Source: Anolis sagrei | Taxonomy: Eukaryota > Chordata > Lepidosauria > Squamata > Anolidae | DNA length: 64,000 nucleotides | Assembly: GCF_037176765.1 (NCBI RefSeq) | Contig: NC_090026.1 | Location: 133,693,252 to 133,757,251 of the forward strand | Direction: 5' to 3' | Shown here: positions 30,460 through 42,700 of the stretch, one piece after another | Numbering within the stretch: position 1 is the first letter of the stretch | Layout of the letters: every line of letters starts with the position of its first letter | Position numbers and translations under genes: made by a program | The notes under the pieces: model-generated | Databases searched by the model: none | What the model saw: only the letters and a program-made list of their open reading frames with translations | Told to the model about the DNA's origin: nothing

Positions 30460-30490
30460 GTCCCTGACGTCACGGGCTCAGCCAATCGGA
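30460..30490 (+). promoter_or_regulatory. Promoter elements of the UBX-LRR gene: CRE and CCAAT box
   Basis: A perfect palindromic cAMP-response element TGACGTCA at 30,465-30,472 and a CCAAT box (GCCAATCGG, 30,481-30,489) lie about 100-120 bp upstream of the start codon. No TATA box is seen. CRE and CCAAT this close together are typical of a TATA-less housekeeping promoter; CREB/ATF and NF-Y binding are inferred. Confidence 0.65.
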
Positions 30491-30585
30491 GGCCGACTTC
30501 CGCCTTGGTGCAGCCTGGCTGGCTGGAGAGAGAGAGAGAGAGGGCTGCCTGGGTGTGGGTCAAGCAAAGGAGGGGGGGCCCCGAG

Positions 30586-30606
30586 ATGGAGCAGGAGGGC
30601 CCCAAG
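30586..30606 (+). CDS. UBX-LRR exon 1: start codon
   Basis: Seven codons (MEQEGPK), donor GTGAGC, phase 0. The ATG context CCGAGATGG has purine at -3 and G at +4. Confidence 0.75.
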
Positions 30607-33600
30607 GTGAGCGAAGGGGGGAGGCAGGAGGAAGGGGAGCAGGGCCCCCCTCTCTCCCCCAGAGCCCCCTCCCCAGAGCCTGAGCCCCCTCTTCCCCTTC
30701 TTCCTCCTCCGCAGACGCTGGGCGACCTCCTGGGGACCCTCTACGAGATGGGCTTCAGCGAGGTTCAGGTCCAGGACGCCCTCCGCGCAGGATGCCTCAG
30801 CGCCCCCGAGGCTGCAGACTGGTGAGTCACCCAGCGAGGCAGGCAGGGACATCTGCCCGGAGGGGTCAAGGGGTGCCTTCCTCATGCCACAAGAGGGGAC
30901 CCACTGGGCGGCCCCTGGGGGTCACAGCACTCTCATAACAGAGTGGTGAGTCAGCCAGGGAGTCAGGGACATCTGCCGGGAGGGGTCAAGGGGTGCCTTC
31001 CTTTCCTTACAGCAGAAGGGGGCCCGACTGGATGGCCCTTGGGGACCACAGCAGTCTCATAACAGAGTGGTGAGTCAGCCAGGGAGGCAGGGACATCTGC
31101 CCGGAGGGGTCAAGGGGTGCCTTCCTTTCCTTACAGCAGAAGGGGGCCCGACTGGATGGCCCTTGGGGGCCACAGCAGTCTCATCACAACAACAACAACA
31201 ACATTAAAAATAATAATAATAACTCAGTTCTTGTGGGTTTATAATAATAATATAATAATAATAACTAGCTGCTCCCCTGCCAGGCGTTGCTGTGGCCCAG
31301 CCTGGTGATCTGGAAAATACAGTAATGTTAAAGTGTTGGTTTCTAATCTATGTCATGTCTTTCTGCTTGTGAGTAAACAGTATCTCTTGTTGTTTCTTTG
31401 TCAGTCTGGTTTGCCTACTCTGGAATATGCAACATAGCATAGTCCTTCTTTAAGGGTCCCTTTCACATCTATGATACTATATATCTCTGTGTATGAAACA
31501 TATTATCTCTATCTATCTATCTCTATCTATGGCTGGATGGCTCTTTGTCAGGAGGGCTTTGATTATGTGTTCCTGCCCTGGTGAAGGGAGTTGGATTGGA
31601 TGGACTTAAGTATTTTCTGTTGGTCATAGGTGTTCTGTGTGGGAAGTTTGCCCCAGTTCTGTCATTCGTGGGGTTCAGAATGCTCTTTGATTGTACATGA
31701 ACTATACATCCCAGCAACTGCAACTCCCAAATGTCTATTTATTCTCAAACTCCACCAGTGTTCACATTTGGACCTATTGGGTATTCATGCCAAGTTTGGT
31801 CCAGATCCATCACTGTTTGAGTCCACAGTGCTCTCGGGATGTAGGTGAACTACAACTCCAAAACTCAAGGTCAATGCCCACCAAACCCTTCCAGTATTTT
31901 CTGTTGGTCATGGGAGTTCTCTGTGCCAAGTTTGGCCCAATTCTATCGTTGGTGGGGTTCAGAATGCTCTGTGATTGTAGGTGAACTATAAATCCCAGCA
32001 ACTACAACTCCCAAATGTCAAGATTCTATTTTCCCCAAACTCCACCAGTGTTCACATTTGGGCATATTGAGTCTTCGTGTAGAGTTTGGTCCAGATCCAT
32101 CATTGTTTGAGTCCACAGTCATCTTTGGATGTAGGTGAACTACAACTCCAAAAGCAAAGGACACTGCCCACCAAACCCTTCTAGTATTTTCTGTTGGTCA
32201 TGGAAAAACTGTGTGCCAAGTTTGGTTCAATTCCATTGTTGGTGGGGTTCAGAATGCTCTGTGATTGTAGGTGAACTATAAATCCCAGCAACTACAACTA
32301 CTGTTACGAATCATAATGTAAATATCTGATATGCAGGATGTATTTTCATTCGCTGGACAAAACTGGGCACAGATACATCATGCACCCAAAAGTTGAATAC
32401 TGGTGCGGTTGGGAGGGGGGATTGATTTTGTCATTTGGGAGTTGTAGTTGCTAGGGTTTATAGTTAACCTACAATCAAAGCGCATTCTAAACTCCACCAA
32501 TGATGGAATCGAGCCATGGCACACAGGCTCCATGACCAACAGAAAATACTGGAGGGGTTTGGGGTCATTGACCTTGAGTTTGGGAGTTGTAGTTCACCTA
32601 CATCCAGAGAGCACTGTGGACTTGGCACGGATACTCAATATGCCTAGATGGGAACACTGTTGGAGTTTGGGGAAAATAGACCTTGACATTTGGGAGTTGT
32701 AGTTGCTGGGATTTATAGTTCACCTACAACCAAAGAGCACTCTAAACCCAACCGTCAATGAATCTTCACCAAACTTGGCACACTACCTCCATGGCCAACC
32801 TTGAATACTGGTGGGGTTAGTGGGGCTGTTTTTGAATTCTGGGAGTTGTAGTTCACCAACACCAAAAAGGAGGAGTAGGACAGGTGGAGAGATCTTCAGC
32901 CTTCTCTGCCCAAAGCGTGCCGAAGACCATCAGAAATATGTGTTTTCTGATGGTCTTTGGTGACCCCTCTGAAACTCCCCTCATAGAATCATAGAATCAA
33001 AGAGTTGGAAGAGACCTCATGGGCCATCCAGTCCAACCCCATTCTGCCAAGAAGCAGGAATGTTGCATTCAAATCACCCCTGACAGATGGCCATCCAGCC
33101 TCTGCTTAAAAGCTTCCAAAGAAGGACCCTCCACCACACTCCCTCCGGGGCAGAGAGTTCCACTGCTCTCACAGTCAGGAAGTTCTTCCTCATGTTCAGA
33201 TGGAATCTGCTCTCTTGTAGTTTGAAGCCATTGTTCCGCGTCCTAGTCTCCAGGGAAGCAGAAAACAAGCTTGCTCCCTCCTCCTCCCTGTGGCTTCCTC
33301 TCACGTATTTATACATGGCTATAATGTCTCCTCTCAGCCTTCTCTTCTTCAGCTAAACGTGCCCAGCTCCTTAAGCCGCTCCTCATAGGGCTTGTCCTCC
33401 AGACCCTTGATCATTTTTGTCGCCCTCCTCTGGACACATTCCAGCTTGTCAATATCTCTCTTGAATTGTGGTGCCCAGAATTGGACACAATATTCCAGGT
33501 AAAGTGGTCCAAACAAAGCGGAATAGAGCATGGGGAGCATTACTTCCTTAGATCTAGACACTATAGACTCCTATTGATGCAGGCCAAAATCCCATTGGCT

Positions 33601-36600
33601 TTTTTTGCCGCCACATCACATTCCTGGCTCATGTTCCCCTTCCTCCCCACGAGGACTCCAAGATCTTTTCCACACGTACTGCTCTCGAGCCAGGCCTTTC
33701 ATTTTTCCTGCCAAAGTGGAGTATCTTGCATTTGTCACTGTTGAACTTCATTTTGTTAGTTTTGGCCCATCATCTCTCTAATCTGTCAAGATCGTTTTGA
33801 ATTCTGCTCCTGTCCTCTGGAGTATTGGCTATCCCTCCCAAGGGGTCGATAAATAGGTACCACTTTGGTGGAGAGGTGGAAGGCGCCCTTGAAAAACATG
33901 CTGGCAAAATCTGATCAGGAAGGCGTCCATGGACATCAGTCTCCTCAGTGTGTAAAATGGAACAACAGCACCTCCCAGTGGCCAAGCTGAGTACAGCCTC
34001 CAGGTGCCAGAGATGGAAAAAGCGGGAAGCCTTGCCTCTGTCTGTCTGTGTTAGTAATTGAGATAGCATTGAATGTTTGCCTTGTATGCATTCTGTGAGT
34101 CCTCTCGGGAAGATACAGCAGAACATAAATAAAGTGCATATTATTATTATTAGTACTAGCCATCCCCTGCCATACGTTGTTGTGGTCCAGTCTTTGTATA
34201 TGTGTTTTGTGTGTGTATACATGTGTTTATGTGTGCGTATATATTTGTGTATATATGTGTGTCTGCGTATATATATGGGTGTATATATTCATGTGTTTAT
34301 ATGTGTATGTGCATATTGTCTATATGTGTGTGCTTGTCTATATGCATATTTGTGTGTATATATGTGTATGTACATGTATGTGCATGTGTATATGTATATG
34401 TGTGTGCGCATGTGTGCATGTATGTGTGCATGTGTATATGTATATATGTGTGCATGTATGTGTGCATGTGTATATGTGTGTATATGTATATATGTGTGCA
34501 TGTATGTGTGCATGTGTATATTTATATATGTGTGCTTGTGTGTGCATGTGTATATATATGTGTGTGTGTATGTATGTGTCCATGTGTATATGTATATATG
34601 TGTGCATGTATGTGTGCATGTGTATATGTGTGTATATGTATATATGTGTGCATGTATGTGTGCATGTGTATATTTATATATGTGTGCTTGTGTGTGCATG
34701 TGTATATATATGTGTGTGTGTATGTATGTGTCCATGTGTATATGTATATATGTGTGCATGTATGTGTGCATGTGTATATGTGTGTGTATATATGTATGTT
34801 TGTGTGTGCATGTGTATATGTATATATGTGTGTATATATATTTATGTGTGTGTATATGTGTATATTTGTGTGTGCTTGTGCATCTATATGTGTGTGTGTG
34901 TCTGAATGTGTGAATGTGTATATGTATATGAGTGTATGTTTATATGTATATATGATGTAATTTTTTAGGTTTTTAAGTCAGTTTCACTGGTTTTGTGTGT
35001 GTGTGTGTGTGTTTAGGGGTGATGGACACTCATTGGACTGTTAGGTGTATTGTGTCAAAATTTCGTGTCAGTTCGAGCAGTGGTTTCTGAGTTACGTTTC
35101 CCCCACAAACGAACATTACATTTTTATATATATAGATTGTTATTATTTATTTTTTTACTTACTATATTTATATCCCGCCCGTCTCATCCCAGAAGCGACT
35201 TGGAGCGGTTTACAAATTGGCAACAATTCAATGCCTCAACAATTATAACAAGTAAAAACAATCAAATTCTGTTAAAAACAATAGCATATATAAAAAATAT
35301 AAAAATTATTATTATTATTAGAGCCTTGTTGTGCCTCTCAGGCTGGATCTACACTGCCCTATATCCCAGGAACTGGTCCTAGATTATCTCCTTATCCCAG
35401 ATTATCTGTCAGTGTAGACTCCTGTTGGGGTTCAGCCTGAGTTTGAACCCCTGATTCTCTGTTTGTTCCTCCTGATGCTAATGAAAATGTACCTCTTGAT
35501 GCCAATGCTCCTGAAATTAGTGAGGAAGAAACTTCTGTAGACTTGGAAAATGAAAGTGCCAGTGTTCGTGAGAATGTTTCAGAGGGAAGCCATGACCTTT
35601 CACTCCCTTCTGCACCTGGTAACTTTAATGAGAACAGAAGGGGCCAGATTTGGCAAGACAGAAGTAAATCACTCAGCTTGCGAAGGTCTTCCCGATTAAA
35701 AGAAATACAAACAACGGCTTCAAAGCAGAGGGGCAGTTCATGGAACCAATTCTTCGGCTTTATGTGCCTTCCGCTGGGCTGACTTTCTCAGTTCAGGCAT
35801 CGTTTCAGATTGATGAAGATCTTGGCCATGGTCTTGAAAGATTTCTAGGATATCAAGTACGGTTAGTGGATTGCTAACAGGTTCCCATATTTTACAGTGT
35901 GGTTTTGGGTTTTGCTTTGTCCATTTAAATTCATGTTTGCTGATTTTGCTGTGGCTTTTGACTTGCATTTTTCCTTTATTTTGTAACCATTTTTCTTCAA
36001 TAAGAAATGATTGTTTTTCACAGTCAAGTGTGGTGGATGGTTATCTTAGGGCCTTGCTCCCTGCTCTGGATTGCAACAACTCCCATCCTTGCCTCTCTCT
36101 CTTTGCAGGCTGCTCCAGGAGCGTGGGGACCGTGGGCAGCTGCCCGCCCTGATCCTGCCCCACCAGCAGCAGCAGCGCCGCAGGGCTCCCGGAGGACCCC
36201 CGGACCAAAGGGCCATGGACGCCTTCAACCCGCCCAGGAAGCCCCCCGAAGCCCCCTCGGGGCCAACTGCTCCTCGACTGAGCCTCAGCTCAACAGGTGA
36301 AGAAGCCAGCCCCCTCCATTCCCCTTCCCCACTCTCAGACCCTACTTTCAGGGGGAAGGTGGGCCATGTTGGGGAGGGTCTTCACTGCATGGGCCCCTTG
36401 CAGGGATCCCCACCTAGGCACTAGGGGTCACTTCCCAGGGAGGCTGCTTGTTGGGGTTCAGCCTGATCCTGATCTGTGTGAACCGGATTCTCTGATAGTT
36501 TTTCCAACTGAGCAAGCTCTCCCTGACCCTGACAGTGTGGAATCTGTTGTTGATGCAGAGGTCAGCGGGGATGAAAATGAAACTCAACAGCTGGAGGAGA

Positions 36601-39600
36601 ATGTTTTGGAAGTTAGCCGTCATATCACTAGCCGTGATATCTCTCCACCTGGGGTTTTTAATGAGGACCGAAGAGAACAGATAGTTAGAGACAGAAATGT
36701 TTCCCAATTTCTACGAAGGTCACATCGTTTACAGGAGAGACAGGCCCAGTCTTCAAAGTCAAGGGGCGTTTCAAAGAATAGCTTCTTTGGTTTAAGAGGC
36801 CTCCTGCCGGGTGTCTCTTTAGATCAAGCAACGTTTGGGACTGTGGCTGTGCCTTGGCAGAATTCCTGTGTATCATGGCCAGTAATCCCAGAGGCTTAGT
36901 TCATGGTTAGTAAAAGGCTAACAGATTCCTGGTTCTTGTTTTGTGGCTTTTGAGATTTTCCTCAAGTTCAGAGATTCTACTGACGGCTGTGTTTTTCTGT
37001 GGCTTTTTGACTTTGCATTTACCTTTCTTTTGTAACCATTTTTTCATCAATAAACAAGGATTGCTTTTCCTACAGTCCAGTGTGGTGGATTTAATCTGAT
37101 GGTCTCGTTTCTTGAACTGGGATGCAACACTGCTCTGGCCCCTCCTCTCTGTTCCCCACCAACACCTGAAGGTTCTTTCATTGCCAATTCTTTGATTTTG
37201 TGTTGTGCTTGAGTTAATCTTTTCTGCCAAACAAATAACAACAACAACAATATGTTGCAACCCAGAGCAGGAACCGAGACCATCCACCACACTTGACTGT
37301 AGGAAAAACAATCCCTTTTTATTGATGGGAAATGGTTACAAAATAGAGGAAAATGCAAAGTCAAAAAGCCACAGTAAAAATCAGCAATCACAAATATGCA
37401 TGAACTGGATCAAAAACAAAAAGCAACACTGTAAAATCCTGGAACCTGTTAGCAATCCATTAACCGTACTTGGAGCACTAGAAGCCTCTTGGGATGAAGG
37501 CTACGGGAAACGGGAGATCTGCCAAGATAATGCCTCAGTCTAAAACGATGCCTGATCTAAAGAGTCAACCCGGCGAGAGGCACTTAAAGCCGAGGAAACT
37601 GTTTTGTGACATGCCTCCAGGCTTTGAAGCCCTTGTTTCTTTTTCTTTTAATCTGCTTGACCTTCGCAGACTCTGCAATTCATTCCTGTTTTTCCAAATC
37701 TGTCCTCTTCATCAGGGCAAGAAAACGTAAACAAAGCCCTCCTGGCAAAGAGCCATCCAGCCATAGAGATAGATAGATAGATATGATTCACAGACACACA
37801 GATATAGTATCATAGATTTGAAAGGGACCCCTAAAGGAGGACAATGATATCTTGCATATTCCAGAGTGGGCAAACCAGACACTCTCCACATCAACACTAA
37901 CAAAGAAACAACAAGAAATACTGTTTATCCACAAGCAGAAAGACATTACCTAGATTAGAAATCAACACCTTCTCATTACTTTCCAGATCACCAGACTGGG
38001 CCACAGCAATGCGTGGCAGGGGACAGCTAGTTATGAGTAAATTTGGAATGGGAAGTAGATTAAAAGGATTATTAGAACAATATTACTCAAGAAATTCAGC
38101 CGTAGGAAGGAAGGGAAATCCACTCCTGAAAGAGTTATTGTTCGTAGAGAATGTTCTGTTTCCATGGCAAGCCTTTAAACCCTTTTGCAAATAACTTGGA
38201 TGTTAATGCTGCTCACTCGGAATTTCAGAGACTTCAAGGGGGCTGCAGGGCAAATTGAGTTGCTGAACTGCTGATCTGAAGGTTAGCAGTTCCAATCCAT
38301 ATGATGGGGTGAGCTCCAAGTGTTAGCCCTAGCTCCTGGCAACCTAGCAGTTTGAAAACATGCAAATGTGAGTAGATCAATAGGTATCGCTTTGATGGGG
38401 AAAGGCAAAAAGAAGACCCTCCAAATAGTCTACGACCAGGAGGTGTCTACGACAACGCAGGTCCTTGGCCTGGAAATGGAGAAGAGCACCTCCTCCAGAG
38501 CCGGAAATATTGCCTACGTATTTGTATTTCACTCTGTTTTCATTTGTCACAAGGCATTGAACGTTTGCCTGTGTTTGTTTATATGCTGTAATCTGCTCTA
38601 AGTTTCATAGAATCATAGAATCAAAGAGTTGGAAGAGACCTCTGCTTTGAAGGTTGAAGATGACTTTCTTTTTGTGGGAAGACCGAGGCAAAGAAGGCAT
38701 TAAATAGTTCTGCCTTTTCCCTATCCCCTGTCAGCATTGCCCCATCATCTCCTCGAAGAGGTCCTATCGCCTCTTTGTTTTTCCTTTTTCTACTGACATA
38801 AGAAAAGAATCCCTTTTTATTGTTTTTAATGTCCCTGGCAAGCCTGAGCTCGTTTTGTGCTTTAGCCTTGCGGACCTTTTCCCTACAGGTGTTGGCTATT
38901 TGTTTGAATTCTTCTTTGGTGATTTCTCCCTTTTTCCACTTCTTGTGCATGTCTCTTTTGTGTCTTAGCACAGTTAGAAGTTCTTTGGACATCCATTCTG
39001 GCTTCTTTGCACTTGTCCTATTTTTTTCTCTTTGTTGGCACAGTTTGCAATTGCGCCTTGAGTATTTCACTCTTGAGAAATTCCCATCCATCTGTAACTC
39101 CCTTGTCTTTTAGTATCTGTGTCCACAGAATGCTGCTCAGTGTTTCCTTCATTTTTCGGAAATCAGCTCTCCTAAAGTCCAAAATGCGGGTTTGACTTGT
39201 CTTAGTTTCGGCCTTCCTTTGTACCTCAAATTGCAGGAGCACATGGTCACTTGCCTCTAAGGATCCGACCACTTCAACCACATCTATCATAGAATCATAG
39301 AATCATAGAATGAGTTGGAAGAGACCTCATGGGCCACCCAGTCCAACCCCATTCTGCCAAGAAGCAGGAAAATTGCATTCGAACCACCCCTGACAGATGG
39401 TGATCCAGCCTCTGTTCCAAAGCCTCCATAGAAGGAGACTCCGCCACACTCTGGGACAGAGAGTTCCACTGCTGAACAGCTCTCACAGTCAGGAAGTTCT
39501 TCCTTATGTTCAGGTGGAATCTCCTTTCTTGTAATTAAAGTGTTATTATTCAGAATGACCAGCTGAAAAGTGGGCAAAGGAGCAGGCTTTTCTGGGGCTT

Positions 39601-39703
39601 CAAAACCCAATGATCACGGGGACAGAAAGTGAGGTGACACAGGCAGTAAAACAAACCCCACATGGGCCTTGGCCCTTCCATATGCCACCCAAAGCAGATA
39701 GGC

Positions 39704-39751
<48 letters not shown>

Positions 39752-42700
39752 TTCATATCAAAAGCATGGCATAAACTGATAAAAATATTTATTTATTTAT
39801 TTATTTTATTTACCTTACTTATATACCACTGTTCTCAGCCCGAAGGTGACTCACAGCGGTTCACAACAAGTAAGAACAGCAAAAATTCAATGCTACAGTA
39901 TAAAAACACAGTTAATAACCTAACCCATTACATAATTAATAACAATTACTACAATAACCATTCACTGTCGTCTCATCATCAAAAACATGTTCCAGATTCG
40001 TCATCCATTGTTCCATTCCAGTGTTCATTAACCAATCATTGCACTAATTATTCGAACGCCTGCTCAAACAGCCAGGTCTTCACTTTTTTGCGGAATACCA
40101 TTAGAGATGGTGCTAGTCTAATGTCCGTAGGAAGGACGTTCCACAGCCGAGGAGCCACCACCGAGAAGGCCCTATCTCTCGTCCCCGCCAGCTGTGCTTG
40201 AGAAGCAGGCGGGATCGAGAGCAGGGCCTCCCTGGAAGATCTCAAATAGAAGGAGTGCAGGCAGTTAAATATCTTTTGACCAAAAATGGGCAACAGCAAC
40301 TGCATTGTCCGTAGCCTCCAACAATTCCTCCTTTGTACATGAGGCAGGGCATAGAGGACGAGCATAGAGAAGCAGAGTTGTCTGTCCTGCTCCACAGTCA
40401 CACAAGGTGTGGGATTCTTTGAGGTCATGCCATTTTGCCAGGTTGTCTTTTGATCTGTCTTTTGATTAGTTGCACTTTAAAAATGTGCCTGTTCTGACTT
40501 ACAAACAAATGCAACTTAAGAACAAACCCTGTTTGTAACTTGAGGACTGCCTGTATTATTATTTGTGACCCACCTTGCCTCCCAGCTCGAGTTCGGGTAC
40601 AACACGGCCAAAACACACGTGCCAAATTGCATCATACAAAGATTAAAACATGGTCCCAGTGGAAGAACGTGCCTTTAAATTTCCCAGTTCAGAATGGACT
40701 GGACATGCCTGGAGGAAGAGGTAGATCTTCAGGTGTGCCTTGAATGCTGGCAGCGTGTTCTGCTGTCGCTGGTCCTCCTGCGGTCCTCTTCTGCAAACGG
40801 TCAATGGAAAGGTCCTTTGGGTGACCGTTGCCTGTCAAGTAGAAATGCTTCCGGGGGGTTGTAATTCTCAAGGAAGACCCACTTTTTGTGTGTTTCCAAT
40901 CTCCAGTTGCCTTCCTGTTTTATTTGCAAGTCCTGGCCTTTGGGCAAAGGGTGGAGGACCACTTCACCATGGCTGTTTCCCAGAGTGGCCCTCAGCAACC
41001 ACGTCCCTCTTGCCCCCCTCCTTTCTCTCTCCAGGCCCCAGAGTGGACACAGCAGCCGCCATCACGCAGGAGCCTCTTGCAAGCCGAGCGAGAGCTGAGG
41101 ACCCAGCGCTCCTGGCCGAGAAGCAGCAGCGGGAGCAGCTGGCGGAGCAGCTGAGGGCCGAGAGGAGGAGCAAGAAGAAGGTGGGGCCCGGGGCAGAACC
41201 ATGGGGGGGGGGCTGGGGAGGGGGTCTCCGCCATGCGGGGTCTCCCTCCTCCCCCTCCCAGGTGTCATTCATTTATTATTTATTTATTTACAACATTTAT
41301 ATGCTGCCCTTCTCACCCCGAAGGGGACTCAGGGCGGCGTACAAGTAAAAAATAAATGCAATATATTATATATATATACAAATGTAGCAATGGAATTTTG
41401 TGAGGGAACTTCCTCTTTAAGTTTTGCTGCCATTGGGTTGACCATGCGGTCTCCGTTTGTCTCTTCTGCCTTTTCTTCCTACCAGTAAGGATGCATTTTG
41501 CCTCTCTCTAGGCAAAATGTAGCAATGGAATTCTGTGAGGGAACTTCGTCTTTAGGTTTTGCTGCCCTTGGGTTGACCATACGGTCTCCATTTGTCTCTT
41601 CTGCCTTTTCTTCCTACCAGTAAGGATGCATTTTGCCTCTCTCTAGGCAAAATGTAGCAATGGAATTCTGTGAGGGAACTTCCTCTTTAAGTTTTGCTCC
41701 CCTTGGGTTGACCATGCGGTCTCCGTTTGTCTCTTCTGCTTTTTCTTCCTACCAGTAAGGACGCATTTTGCCTCTCTCTAGGCAAAAAGTAGCTGCATGG
41801 ATCTTTTTACCTTTTACATACTTTAAGGGATTTAGTGAGCTAGTTGGCTTCAAGACCTTTTCTAGCAAGAATATATTTCTTTTACTTCAATAAATACTTT
41901 TGAACCTCAAGTTCTGACTCTGCAATCCGGTGCCATCCTATGAAGAGAAAGCTTATCTAGCTCACCACACGTATGTTTCGGCTGATTATGAAGTTTACTT
42001 TTGGTCCTCTGGTATATTTATGGTGGAATCACCCCAACTCAGGGTTATTTTTGAGCCTCACAGATTCCCCAAAGGCACTTTTCACGCCAAAGTTAGTCAA
42101 GTTCTTCACCCCCTTTGTTCCTCCACGATGGCATTTTCAGGTTTCAGTTTGAGGAGGGGGTCTTCAGCTTTGCCAGGCCTTAATGGGCCCTTAGCCAGAC
42201 CCCAGTCATACCATTTCAATCACCCACCCATCACACAGGAACACGAACTGGTCTTGCGGAGGATAGCCGACGACCGGCGGCACGTCCAGGTGAAGGCGCA
42301 GCTGACCCAAGCAGCCCCCTCCACCCCTCAATCACCATCGGAGAACGGAGCGCAGCAGCAACAGGAGCATCCCCCGGCCCCTTCCTCTGGGGATGGGCAA
42401 TGCCTCCTAATGGTGAGATGCACCCCCATTTCAGAAATAGACAACCCCCCCCAAAAAAAGTGTGAGTTGGGGTCTGCTTGGTCTGGGGTGAGCCTCCCTT
42501 CTCTCCCCCCCCCCACTCTCTTTTTCCAGATCCGCCTCCCTTGGGGGGCCTCCGTCCGCCACTGCCTCCCGGCCGACTGCCCCCTGGAGACCCTCCTGCG
42601 GCGCCTCCTGCTGGACCACCCGGGCCTCTCCCCCTCCGCCTCCTTCCTCCAGACCTTCCCCAAGCGGCACTTTGGCCCCGCCGACCTCCCCTCCTCCCTC

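Noticed and set aside
34077-34913. Three overlapping Cys/Val/Tyr-rich frames of 240 to 278 codons
   Set aside because: They read a TG/TA-rich low-complexity tract; all three frames are open at once, the mark of a repeat.
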